From: a methanogenic archaeon
GTDB lineage: Archaea > Thermoplasmatota > Thermoplasmata > Methanomassiliicoccales > Methanomethylophilaceae
Assembly: GCA_902787415.1 (NCBI GenBank)
Contig: CADAGG010000021.1
Span: forward strand, 1 to 12,133
DNA: 12,133 bases
Direction of reading: 5' to 3'
Under the pieces are notes generated by a model. It made no database searches. It was not told the DNA's origin and saw only the letters and a program-made list of their open reading frames with translations. The translations under genes were made by a program, and so were the position numbers. This document shows, piece after piece, positions 1 to 5,733 of this stretch; the first letter of the stretch is position 1, and each line of letters opens with the position of its first letter.

Positions 1-215
1 TTCAGCACTTTCTTTCCGTCAATAATCTCCTGTATGAGAGTTACGTCATTGTTGTTGATGACGGTGTCGTTGTTGGCATTGCCGTATACTGCAAGTGCAG
101 TATCTACCCTCTCGACATTCTTGGCCCCGTTTCCGTTGTTGAGGACCATGAATGCCCCGGCGCCACCGGCGACAATCACAACAACTGCGACGATTGCGAT
201 TATCTTTGCGTTCAT
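1..215 (-). CDS. Membrane-anchored extracytoplasmic protein with dockerin-like EF-hand loop (5' part only)
   Basis: An open frame reads leftward from ATG at 215 and runs off the window edge after 71 codons without a stop. Residues 4-25 are a hydrophobic signal/anchor helix after a short basic start (MNAK), followed by an Asn/Gly linker. Residues 46-57 form a 12-residue EF-hand-like loop with N46, N48, D50, N54 and D57 at positions 1, 3, 5, 9 and 12, then a helix (VTLIQEIIDGKK); this is the layout of a type I dockerin half-repeat. Known: dockerin-type repeats bind Ca2+ and can mediate protein pairing. From memory, gut Methanomassiliicoccales place such segments at the front of ABC-transporter substrate-binding proteins, so a metal, siderophore or corrinoid binding protein is my guess; the ligand domain is outside the window. 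A GTGA four bases before the ATG is a weak ribosome site. Reading frame and anchor are clear; function is not. Confidence 0.72.
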   Translation of the reverse strand, partial: MNAKIIAIVAVVVIVAGGAGAFMVLNNGNGAKNVERVDTALAVYGNANNDTVINNNDVTLIQEIIDGKKVL

Positions 216-259
216 GATATCACTTGTTTTTCAGGTCCGTTCATAGGGACCAAATCAAT

Positions 260-282
260 ACATTGGATGTATTTTCCAATGT
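260..282. promoter_or_regulatory. 8-bp palindrome, candidate operator of the left-edge gene
   Basis: Perfect inverted repeat ACATTGGA (260-267), spacer of 7, TCCAATGT (275-282), in AT-rich DNA. A TATA-like TTTATATG on the minus strand (301 to 294) predicts a start of transcription near 272, inside the palindrome, which is where a repressor would block. The leader that follows would contain a second small stem, GGTCC (234-238) with GGACC (247-251). Regulator identity is unknown; a metal-responsive DtxR-type repressor is only a guess from the possible transporter role. Confidence 0.45.
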
Positions 283-293
283 TAGTAGACTCT

Positions 294-301
294 CATATAA
301 A
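294..301 (-). promoter_or_regulatory. TATA box for the left-edge minus-strand gene
   Basis: TTTATATG read on the minus strand, centred near 298, inside a longer AT run (294-308). It would start transcription near 272 and give a leader of about 57 bases. The AT run is close to symmetrical, so it could also serve rightward transcription toward 458 with a leader of over 130 bases. Confidence 0.4.
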
Positions 302-359
302 TATATTTGTCCATATCATCCAACAATTACTAGTCGGGAATATTTCGGATAGTAATCTT

Positions 360-404
360 TTTGTCAAAAAACGACATTTTAACAGGATTGTTCGTTTGTC
401 AAAA
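360..404 (+). repeat. Two direct repeats of TTTGTCAAAA upstream of the CBS-ParB gene
   Basis: TTTGTCAAAA occurs at 360-369 and 395-404, exactly 35 bases apart, about 27-70 bases upstream of the weak TATA element for the gene at 458. The repeat could be a paired activator or repressor site. The sequence between the copies is AT-rich and non-coding. Confidence 0.45.
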
Positions 405-427
405 TACCTTCAAAAACTCGATAGTTC

Positions 428-436
428 AAATAGTTA
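428..436 (+). promoter_or_regulatory. Weak TATA-like element for the CBS-ParB gene
   Basis: AAATAGTTA lies about 26 bases before the ATG at 458, the spacing expected for a leaderless archaeal transcript. No Shine-Dalgarno sequence precedes the ATG, which agrees with leaderless initiation. The match to a TATA consensus is poor. Confidence 0.3.
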
Positions 437-457
437 TGAATCGATATCCCATCCATC

Positions 458-1537
458 ATGCCAAACGCAACGGTCGGAGAGTACATGGTCCGCGACGTCC
501 AGTACGTCGCCCCCAACATGACGGTGCAGGAAGTCATAGACAAACTGCTGGCGTCCAACTTCCACGGATTCCCCGTGGTCGAGAACGGATACCTGCTGGG
601 CTACGTCACCGCCAAGGAGCTGCTGCGTTTCACCGATCTGCCCAAGGCGAAGCTCCGCTCCGTCATGAGCAGGGGTACGTTATGTGCAATCCCCTCGATG
701 TCGATCGACGACGCCACCCGCATCCTTTTCAGGTACGGTCTCCGCAACCTGCCGGTGGTGGACGAGAACAAGAAGCTCGTCGGCATCATCTCGAACATCG
801 ACGTCGTCCGCTCACAGATCGAGAAGTCCCGTCCCGGGAAGGTCATGAACGTCAAGAGCTTCATGGAGAAGCAGAACAACGTAACGTTCAGGATCCACAA
901 CGGCGAGGTCCCCATCGCCGAGATGATCCCCACTCAGAAGGAGGTCTACATGGACGAGCTCGTCGGCAGGCAGTACGAGATCAAGAGGGGACTCAACGAA
1001 CCCATCATCGTCATCAGGAGGCACAAGGGATTCCTGGTGGTCGACGGGCACCACCGTATCATGGCCGCGCACCGTCTGGGTCTTACAAATTTCAACTGCA
1101 TCATCCTCGAGCCCAACGACATGGACGTGAAGCTCGGACTGGAGGTCACCGCTGAGAGGTGGGGCCTGCACACCCTTGACGACGTGAAGATCATCGAGGG
1201 TTCCAAGCACCCCTTCATGGAGATCACCACCATGCTCCTGCCGCAGGAGATCGCCGGCAACATCAACAACGTGCTGATGGAGCGCATGGAGGAGAATCCC
1301 GGACCCGGAGTTCCGAGTCCCATGGGTCCCACCCCCAGGGTCGACAGGCCCTCAGCTTCGAAGGGCGCCAAGAAGGCGGGTGCCAAGAAGTCCTCCGCGA
1401 AGAAGGCCCCGGCCAAGAAGGCGGAGTCGAAGAAGACTCCCGCCAAGAAGGAACCCGCGAAGAAGGAGCCTGCCAAGAAGCCCGCGGCGAAGAAACCCGC
1501 CGCCAAGAAGTCGGCCGCACCCAAGAGCAAGGCGTGA
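458..1537 (+). CDS. CBS-pair / ParB-Srx domain protein with histone-H1-like lysine tail
   Basis: 359 residues. Residues ~10-58 and ~66-118 are two CBS motifs (GFPVVENGYLLGYVT; NLPVVDENKKLVGIIS), which as a pair normally bind adenine nucleotides and gate a neighbouring domain. Residues ~145-230 are a ParB/sulfiredoxin-fold domain, with a VPIAEMIPTQKEV strand-helix and a VVDGHHR box (D196, H198, H199, R200). The canonical ParB box is GERR-like; DGHHR is the form I associate with nucleotide-using ParB/Srx enzymes such as the archaeal ADP-dependent serine kinase SerK, so this may be an enzyme and not a partition protein. Residues 305-354 are ten KKxxx pentapeptides ending mostly in Ala, then PKSKA: a basic disordered tail suited to nucleic-acid binding. 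The start at 458 gives CBS1 a normal lead-in and fits a leaderless promoter. The gene stands alone and converges on ppsA. Domains are confident; function is open. Confidence 0.9.
   Translation: MPNATVGEYMVRDVQYVAPNMTVQEVIDKLLASNFHGFPVVENGYLLGYVTAKELLRFTDLPKAKLRSVMSRGTLCAIPSMSIDDATRILFRYGLRNLPVVDENKKLVGIISNIDVVRSQIEKSRPGKVMNVKSFMEKQNNVTFRIHNGEVPIAEMIPTQKEVYMDELVGRQYEIKRGLNEPIIVIRRHKGFLVVDGHHRIMAAHRLGLTNFNCIILEPNDMDVKLGLEVTAERWGLHTLDDVKIIEGSKHPFMEITTMLLPQEIAGNINNVLMERMEENPGPGVPSPMGPTPRVDRPSASKGAKKAGAKKSSAKKAPAKKAESKKTPAKKEPAKKEPAKKPAAKKPAAKKSAAPKSKA
1370..1519 (+). repeat. Ten 15-bp units encoding KKxxx pentapeptides
   Basis: From K305 the tail repeats with strict five-residue spacing: KKAGA, KKSSA, KKAPA, KKAES, KKTPA, KKEPA, KKEPA, KKPAA, KKPAA, KKSAA. 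At DNA level AAGAAG recurs every 15 bases, but the other codons vary (GCC, GCG, CCC, CCG, CCT, TCC), including many synonymous differences. That pattern suggests an old repeat kept for its protein sequence and not a recent slippage expansion. Similar tails occur on histone H1 and on some bacterial HU and topoisomerase proteins. Confidence 0.85.
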
Positions 1538-1570
1538 ACGGGCCTGTCACATCCTTTTGATCATCCGCTG

Positions 1571-1599
1571 CAGACGTGAGTCTGGCACTTACGAATTTT
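1571..1599 (+). terminator. Possible terminator of the CBS-ParB gene
   Basis: CAGAC (1571-1575), GTGA tetraloop of the GNRA type, GTCTG (1580-1584), followed by T4 at 1596-1599. It lies 33 bases after the stop codon. The stem is short and the T run is 11 bases from it, so this is weak; the larger hairpin at 1615-1639 might also stop rightward transcripts. Confidence 0.25.
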
Positions 1600-1604
1600 C
1601 GTTG

Positions 1605-1639
1605 AAAAAATACGCCTGCGGGGCGGGGTGCCCCGCAGG
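1605..1639 (-). terminator. Hairpin/U-run terminator of ppsA
   Basis: A perfect 10-bp stem, CCTGCGGGGC (1615-1624) and GCCCCGCAGG (1630-1639), with a 5-base loop. Read leftward it is followed after 4 bases by six T (1605-1610). It begins 14 bases past the ppsA stop codon. This is the classical intrinsic-terminator layout, more bacterial in style than the simple U-tracts usual in archaea. Confidence 0.8.
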
Positions 1640-1653
1640 ACTCGGTGAAAGGT

Positions 1654-3975
1654 TTACTGTCCGAGAAGGGCCTTGCGGGCGGCCTTCAGGAGGATCTTCT
1701 GCTCGGCGGAGGCGATGACCTTCTTGGTCTTGATGAAGGTATCGGGGTTGAGGGAGATCGCGTCGATTCCCTGCTCCACCAGGAACTCGCAGAACTCGGG
1801 GTAGACCGAGGGTGCCTGTCCGCAGATGCTGACCTTGTTGCCGTTCTCGTGGGCCACCTTGATGAGGTGGGCGATGGCGGCCTTGACACCGGGGTTCCTC
1901 TCGTCGAAGTATCCCATCTTTCCGAGGATGTCGGAGTCCCTGTCGCAGCCCATGGTGAGCTGGGTCAGGTCGTTGGATCCGATGGAGAACCAGTCGCAGT
2001 ACTTGCAGAACTCCTCGGCCATGAAGATGTTGACGGGGACCTCTGCCATGAAGTAGAGCTTGAGGTCGAGTCCGCGCCTGAGTCCGACGGACTCCATCAT
2101 GGCGGTGATCTGCTTGACCTCGTCGATGGTCCTGACGAAGGGCAGCATGATGTTGACGTTCTTGAGTCCCATGTCGTCCCTGACCTTCTTGATGGCCCTG
2201 AGCTCGCACATGAATGCCTCGCGGTAGCTCTCGGAGATGTATCTGGAACATCCCCTCCATCCGATCATGGGGTTGTCCTCGGTGGGCTCGTAGTTGGCTC
2301 CGCCCTTCATGTCGTGGTACTCGTTGGTCTTGAAGTCGGAGGTCCTGAGGGTGACGGGCCTGGGGTAGAATGCCCTGGCGACCTTGGCGACACCGTCGGC
2401 GAGCTTGTCGATGAGCTCCTGGGTCCTTCCGTCGGCGATGACGGCGCAGGGGTGCTCTCCGATGTAGTTGGTGAACAGGAACTCGGACCTGAGGAGTCCG
2501 ACTCCGTCGCAGGGGAGCTGGGCGATCTCCTCTGCCTTGGTGGGCATGGAGACGTTGCACATGACCTTGGTTCCGGTGACGGGGCAGGGCTCGGCGAACA
2601 CGGTGGCGGCCTTGGCCTCGGGTTCCTCCTTGGACTTCTTCTTGATCTCACCGCGGTAGACGGTTCCGGTGGATCCGTCGACGGTGATGATCTCTCCGTC
2701 CTTCAGGTCGGCGGTGGCGGTTGCGGTACCGACGACGCAGGGGGTTCCGAGCTCCCTGGAGATGATCGCTGCGTGGCAGGTCATTCCTCCCTCGTCGGTG
2801 ACGATGGCGACGGACCTGCTCATGGCGGGGACCATGTCGGGCATGGTCATCTTGGTGACAAGGACATCTCCGTCCTTGATGACATCGAGGGACATTCCGT
2901 CCTCGTAGATGCAGACCTTTCCGGTGGCCATGCCGGGGCTGGCTCCCAGTCCGGTGAGGAGCACCTCGCCGCCGTCGACGGCCTCGGAGGGGGTCGCGTC
3001 GGCGGAACCGATGGCGGTGATGGGCCTGGCCTGCACGAGGTAGACTTTGCCGTCCTCGATGCACCACTCCATGTCCATGGGCTTGTCGTAGTGGATCTCG
3101 ACCTGCCTTCCGATCTCGGCGATCTCGAGGACGCGGGAGTCGGGGATCTTCTGCACGGACTGCATGGCCTCGGGGACGTCCTCCTTCACGGCTCCGCCCT
3201 GGGGACCGCGGATGTACTTCCAGGTCTGTTTGAAGGTCTTCTTGCTGCTGATGGCCATCTTGGCCTTGTCGATGACGTAGTGGTCGGGAGTGACCTCTCC
3301 GCCGACCATTGCCTCGCCGAGTCCGTAACCGCCCTCGACGATGATGTTCTTGGCCCCGTTGTGGGGGTCCACGGTGAACATGATTCCGGAGTACTCGGAG
3401 TTGACCATCTTCTGGACGACGACGGCGAGCTTGACGTCCTCGTGGGAGTAGCCCTGGGCCTCCCTGTAGTAGATGGCCCTGGCGGTGAAGAGCGAGGACC
3501 AGCACTTCTTGATCTTGTCGACCAGGTCCTTCTCGTCCTTGACGTTGAGGTAGGTCTCCTGCTGTCCGGCGAAGGATGCGTCGGGAAGATCCTCTGCGGT
3601 GGCGGAGGACCTCACTGCCACGAATCCCTTCTTTCCGCCGAGGAGGAGCTTGTAGCTGTCCTTGATCTCCTTCTGGAGGTCTTTGGGGATGGGGCATTTG
3701 TCGAAGAGCGCCCTGATCTCTTTGGCGGCCGCATCGAGGCTGTCGTCGGAGGAGCGGTCGATGCCCTTGAGGAGGGCGAGGATCTTGTCCATGATTCCGC
3801 TCGAGGCGATAAAGTAGTCGTAAGAAACGGTGGTGAGAACGAAAGCGTTGGGGACGGGGAATCCGGAGGAGGTGAGCTCTCCGAGGTTGGCTCCCTTACC
3901 GCCGACGATAGGGACGTCGGTTACGCGGAGTTCGTTCACATCGATGATTCTTCTCGTGTCTTTGATATCGGCCAT
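1654..3975 (-). CDS. ppsA: Phosphoenolpyruvate synthase (pyruvate, water dikinase)
   Basis: 773 residues, close to the ~790 usual for PpsA. It converts pyruvate + ATP + water to PEP + AMP + phosphate in the cytoplasm, the first step of gluconeogenesis from pyruvate. The N-terminal ATP-binding domain shows GGKGANLGEL (residues 25-34) and VRSSATAEDLPDASFAGQ (from V121). The swivelling phosphohistidine domain has GGMTCHAAIISRELGTPCV with catalytic H401. The C-terminal TIM barrel has the GSNDLTQLTMGCDRD substrate motif and SICGQAPS with catalytic C718. All signatures are intact. ATG at 3975 follows GGATTAAC, only a partial ribosome site. It lies convergent with the CBS-ParB gene and divergent from the AlbA_2 regulator; porCDAB, which makes its substrate pyruvate, begins 1.8 kb away. 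No frameshift is seen. Confidence 0.97.
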   Translation of the reverse strand: MADIKDTRRIIDVNELRVTDVPIVGGKGANLGELTSSGFPVPNAFVLTTVSYDYFIASSGIMDKILALLKGIDRSSDDSLDAAAKEIRALFDKCPIPKDLQKEIKDSYKLLLGGKKGFVAVRSSATAEDLPDASFAGQQETYLNVKDEKDLVDKIKKCWSSLFTARAIYYREAQGYSHEDVKLAVVVQKMVNSEYSGIMFTVDPHNGAKNIIVEGGYGLGEAMVGGEVTPDHYVIDKAKMAISSKKTFKQTWKYIRGPQGGAVKEDVPEAMQSVQKIPDSRVLEIAEIGRQVEIHYDKPMDMEWCIEDGKVYLVQARPITAIGSADATPSEAVDGGEVLLTGLGASPGMATGKVCIYEDGMSLDVIKDGDVLVTKMTMPDMVPAMSRSVAIVTDEGGMTCHAAIISRELGTPCVVGTATATADLKDGEIITVDGSTGTVYRGEIKKKSKEEPEAKAATVFAEPCPVTGTKVMCNVSMPTKAEEIAQLPCDGVGLLRSEFLFTNYIGEHPCAVIADGRTQELIDKLADGVAKVARAFYPRPVTLRTSDFKTNEYHDMKGGANYEPTEDNPMIGWRGCSRYISESYREAFMCELRAIKKVRDDMGLKNVNIMLPFVRTIDEVKQITAMMESVGLRRGLDLKLYFMAEVPVNIFMAEEFCKYCDWFSIGSNDLTQLTMGCDRDSDILGKMGYFDERNPGVKAAIAHLIKVAHENGNKVSICGQAPSVYPEFCEFLVEQGIDAISLNPDTFIKTKKVIASAEQKILLKAARKALLGQ

Positions 3976-3988
3976 GTTAATCCTTTAT

Positions 3989-4021
3989 CCTTTTGCAAAG
4001 GGTTTGGCGGGGTTCTGCCCC
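3989..4021 (-). promoter_or_regulatory. Two small stems in the predicted ppsA leader
   Basis: In the ~50-base leader between the predicted start of transcription (~4025) and the ATG are GGGG (4009-4012) / CCCC (4018-4021) with a 5-base loop, and CCTTT (3989-3993) / AAAGG (3997-4001) with a 3-base loop. They are short and may be chance, but most other promoters here are leaderless, so a structured leader on ppsA is noted. Confidence 0.25.
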
Positions 4022-4046
4022 TGTTGGTTCTTTGATTCTCTTCATC

Positions 4047-4056
4047 CATATAAAGG
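4047..4056 (-). promoter_or_regulatory. TATA box of ppsA
   Basis: On the minus strand CCTTTATATG, with core TTTATA at 4054-4049. It predicts initiation near 4025 and a leader of about 50 bases, unlike the leaderless neighbours. No competing TATA element is closer to the ATG. Confidence 0.55.
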
Positions 4057-4094
4057 GAGTAGGGAGATGACGTCTGGCCTTCTCTGAAAAAGGT

Positions 4095-4114
4095 CTCCTA
4101 ACACCTTTTAGGAG
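4095..4114. repeat. Perfect 7-bp palindrome upstream of ppsA
   Basis: CTCCTAA (4095-4101), six bases, TTAGGAG (4108-4114). It sits about 40 bases upstream of the ppsA TATA box and about 65 upstream of the TATA box of the divergent regulator. On the minus strand it is followed after three bases by T5 (4091-4087), so it could be a terminator for leftward antisense transcripts, or an operator. The rest of the 233-base intergenic region holds the two promoters and no reading frame I would call. Confidence 0.4.
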
Positions 4115-4163
4115 GGCAAAACAGGGCCTTCGGACGGATTTTTTATGAGCTTAATACGGACTA

Positions 4164-4187
4164 GTTCGGAACGGTTCAATTAAATAA
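4164..4187 (+). promoter_or_regulatory. TATA box and adjacent palindrome of the AlbA_2 regulator gene
   Basis: TTAAATAA (4180-4187) is centred about 26 bases before the ATG at 4209, so the message is probably leaderless; no Shine-Dalgarno is present. Immediately upstream is GTTCGGAAC (4164-4172), a palindrome around one G, and a related TTCGGACGG lies at 4129-4137. A site abutting the TATA box would suit autoregulation by the winged-helix protein encoded here (inference). Confidence 0.45.
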
Positions 4188-4208
4188 TGACATTGGATAC
4201 CGTAACAT

Positions 4209-5531
4209 ATGGAATTGGGGTCGGAATCCGGCACCGTGGCGTTCAAATCGGACATGAGGCAGCTCGACAAGGGACTCATCTCCCTGACGGCGATGATCAA
4301 CAGGTCCAATCACGGCACCGTCTATTTCGGGGTGGACGACACCGGCTACGTCTCGGGCCTGCAGGTGGACGCGCCCCTCTTCGACAAGATCCGCTACACC
4401 GCCCGCAAGAACATCCTCCCCCGCCTGACCATCGACGTGGTGGAGCACGTCTCCACCGACGGGAAGAGCTACGTCTCCGTATCCGCATCGGGTTTCGAGA
4501 CCCCTTACTCGTACGACGGCAGGTACTACGTAAGGAATTCCGTGAACGACGACATGGCGACCCCCGAGACCATCTCCCGCCTTGTCCTCGCGAGGAGGTT
4601 CGACGCCATGAGGGAGACCGAGGCCTACCGTCAGGACCTCACCTTCAACACCTTCGGGGAGATGATGGTCTCCCACGGACGCCGTCCCCGCCGGGACCGC
4701 GGATACTACAACACCATCGGCCTCCTCACCAAGGAGGGAGAGTTCAACCTCAACGCCTACCTGCTTTCGGATAACAACTCCGTGAGGATCCAGGTCACGG
4801 AGTTCTACGGCACCACCCGGGAATCCTTCTCCAAGAGCACCGATTTCGGCAACAAATGTCTCTTCGCGGCCATGCGCGAGGTCTACGACCGGGTCAAGAT
4901 GCGCAACCAGAGGACGGTTAACACCGACCAGGGTGTGAGGGCGGGTACCGCGCTGTTCGATGCGGAGTGCCTGAAGGAGGCATGGTTCAACGCCTGCCTG
5001 CACAACAGCTGGAGGACGGGGATACCCCCGACGCTCTCGATCTTCGACGACAGGTTCGAGATAGAGTCCGTGGGGACGATCCCGTTCGGACTTCCGCAGG
5101 AGGACTTCTTCGGCGGGAGGAGCATGCCGGTGAACGAATCCCTGTACAACCTGGCGTCCTCGTTGGGATTCAACGAGCACGTGGGGCGCGGAGTCCCCCT
5201 GGTGACCGACAAGTACGGACGCAATACCGTCCGCATAAGGTCCGGCACCGTCACCGTCACCATCCCCTTCGCCTTCGAGCCGGCGTGGGTCGCCGACAGG
5301 GACTGGACCGAGGAGTACGGCCTGCCGGTCACCCCGCAGGAAGAAGAAGTCTTGGATTACCTGCTGTTCTACACGGACGCCAAGCTCGCGGACATCGCCG
5401 GGGACACCGGTCTGAATCTCTCTGCGGTGAAGAGGATCATCGTCCGCCTGAAATCCAAGGGCCTGCTGGAGAACACCGGGACCAACCGCAACAGCATCTG
5501 GAAGGTCAGTTCCTCGTACCGCCGCGAATGA
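4209..5531 (+). CDS. AlbA_2 (Schlafen-type) / GHKL-like / winged-helix transcriptional regulator
   Basis: 440 residues, matching the domain order of COG2865 predicted regulators. The N-terminal AlbA_2 domain (~1-115) shows ESGTVAFK (6-13), AMINRSNHGTVYFGVDD (28-44) and GYVSGL, the usual E..EFK and N..GG.l.fGvdD.G.i.G pattern. The GHKL-like part (~255-345) shows WFNACLHNSW (259-268), FEIESVGTIPFGLP and NESLYNLASSLGFNEHVGRGV. Usual forms are NAl.HRdY, I.SPGgLP and RNp; here HRDY is HNSW and SPG is SVG, so nucleotide binding may be weakened. A winged helix ends the protein (374-435: LADIAGDTGLNLSAVKRIIVRLKSKGLLE). Likely a DNA-binding transcriptional regulator in the cytoplasm; the target is unknown. 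It sits alone between ppsA and por, which raises but does not prove a link to pyruvate/PEP genes. Confidence 0.85.
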   Translation: MELGSESGTVAFKSDMRQLDKGLISLTAMINRSNHGTVYFGVDDTGYVSGLQVDAPLFDKIRYTARKNILPRLTIDVVEHVSTDGKSYVSVSASGFETPYSYDGRYYVRNSVNDDMATPETISRLVLARRFDAMRETEAYRQDLTFNTFGEMMVSHGRRPRRDRGYYNTIGLLTKEGEFNLNAYLLSDNNSVRIQVTEFYGTTRESFSKSTDFGNKCLFAAMREVYDRVKMRNQRTVNTDQGVRAGTALFDAECLKEAWFNACLHNSWRTGIPPTLSIFDDRFEIESVGTIPFGLPQEDFFGGRSMPVNESLYNLASSLGFNEHVGRGVPLVTDKYGRNTVRIRSGTVTVTIPFAFEPAWVADRDWTEEYGLPVTPQEEEVLDYLLFYTDAKLADIAGDTGLNLSAVKRIIVRLKSKGLLENTGTNRNSIWKVSSSYRRE

Positions 5532-5555
5532 CCTCTTATTCTCTACACAAAGAAG

Positions 5556-5682
5556 TATATTTTAGGGTACCCAAAAAATCTGTTTCGAAATTCGTAGGAT
5601 TACTGTGAAATCAGTAAAAACCGTTAAAATTGTTGTGAATTCCGATATAGAATCCTTCGAATTGCTACGAAAATCGTAAAAC
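5556..5682. promoter_or_regulatory. AT-rich region with clustered palindromes upstream of porC
   Basis: The 200 bases between 5531 and the porC start hold no gene. Seen here: GGGTACCC (5565-5572) flanked by T4 and A-rich runs; TTTCGAAA (5583-5590); TTACTG-N6-CAGTAA (5600-5617); TTCGAA (5656-5661); TACGA-AAA-TCGTA (5666-5678). GAAATCAGTAAAAAC (5607-5621) recurs in variant form as GAAAATCGTAAAAC (5669-5682). The last palindrome ends 16 bases before the porC TATA box. This density of inverted repeats suggests binding sites for one or more regulators of the por operon. Confidence 0.45.
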
Positions 5683-5693
5683 TGATACTAAGG

Positions 5694-5704
5694 TTTATAT
5701 TAAA
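5694..5704 (+). promoter_or_regulatory. TATA box of the por operon
   Basis: TTTATATTAAA centred near 5698, the best TATA match in the region. It predicts transcription from about 5725, downstream of the in-frame ATG at 5704 and just upstream of the ATG at 5734. This decides the porC start in favour of 5734. Confidence 0.65.
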
Positions 5705-5733
5705 TGGGGGGTTCATGGGACTTGGTCAGTCTT

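Noticed and set aside
34..246. A 70-codon plus-strand frame starting with a hydrophobic segment
   Set aside because: It overlaps the minus-strand gene starting at 215, which has the better case (signal anchor plus EF-hand loop); the hydrophobic look is the complement of that anchor's codons.
1370..1519. A CRISPR-like or minisatellite array
   Set aside because: The 15-base periodicity is fully explained by KKxxx codons in frame, with no spacers and with synonymous variation between units.
458..1537. A chromosome partition (ParB) locus
   Set aside because: No ParA ATPase, no parS-like inverted repeats, no ParB helix-turn-helix region after the N-domain, and the key box is DGHHR and not GERR.
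1645..4035. A 796-codon open frame on the plus strand opposite ppsA
   Set aside because: It is antisense to a gene with every PpsA motif, is made of Gly/Asp/Leu/Val-rich low-complexity sequence, and shows no family motif. Strong third-position GC bias in ppsA explains the open antisense frame.
5704..5733. A porC start at the upstream in-frame ATG
   Set aside because: That ATG overlaps the TATA box and would add ten residues not seen in the family; the start at 5734 gives the standard N-terminus.
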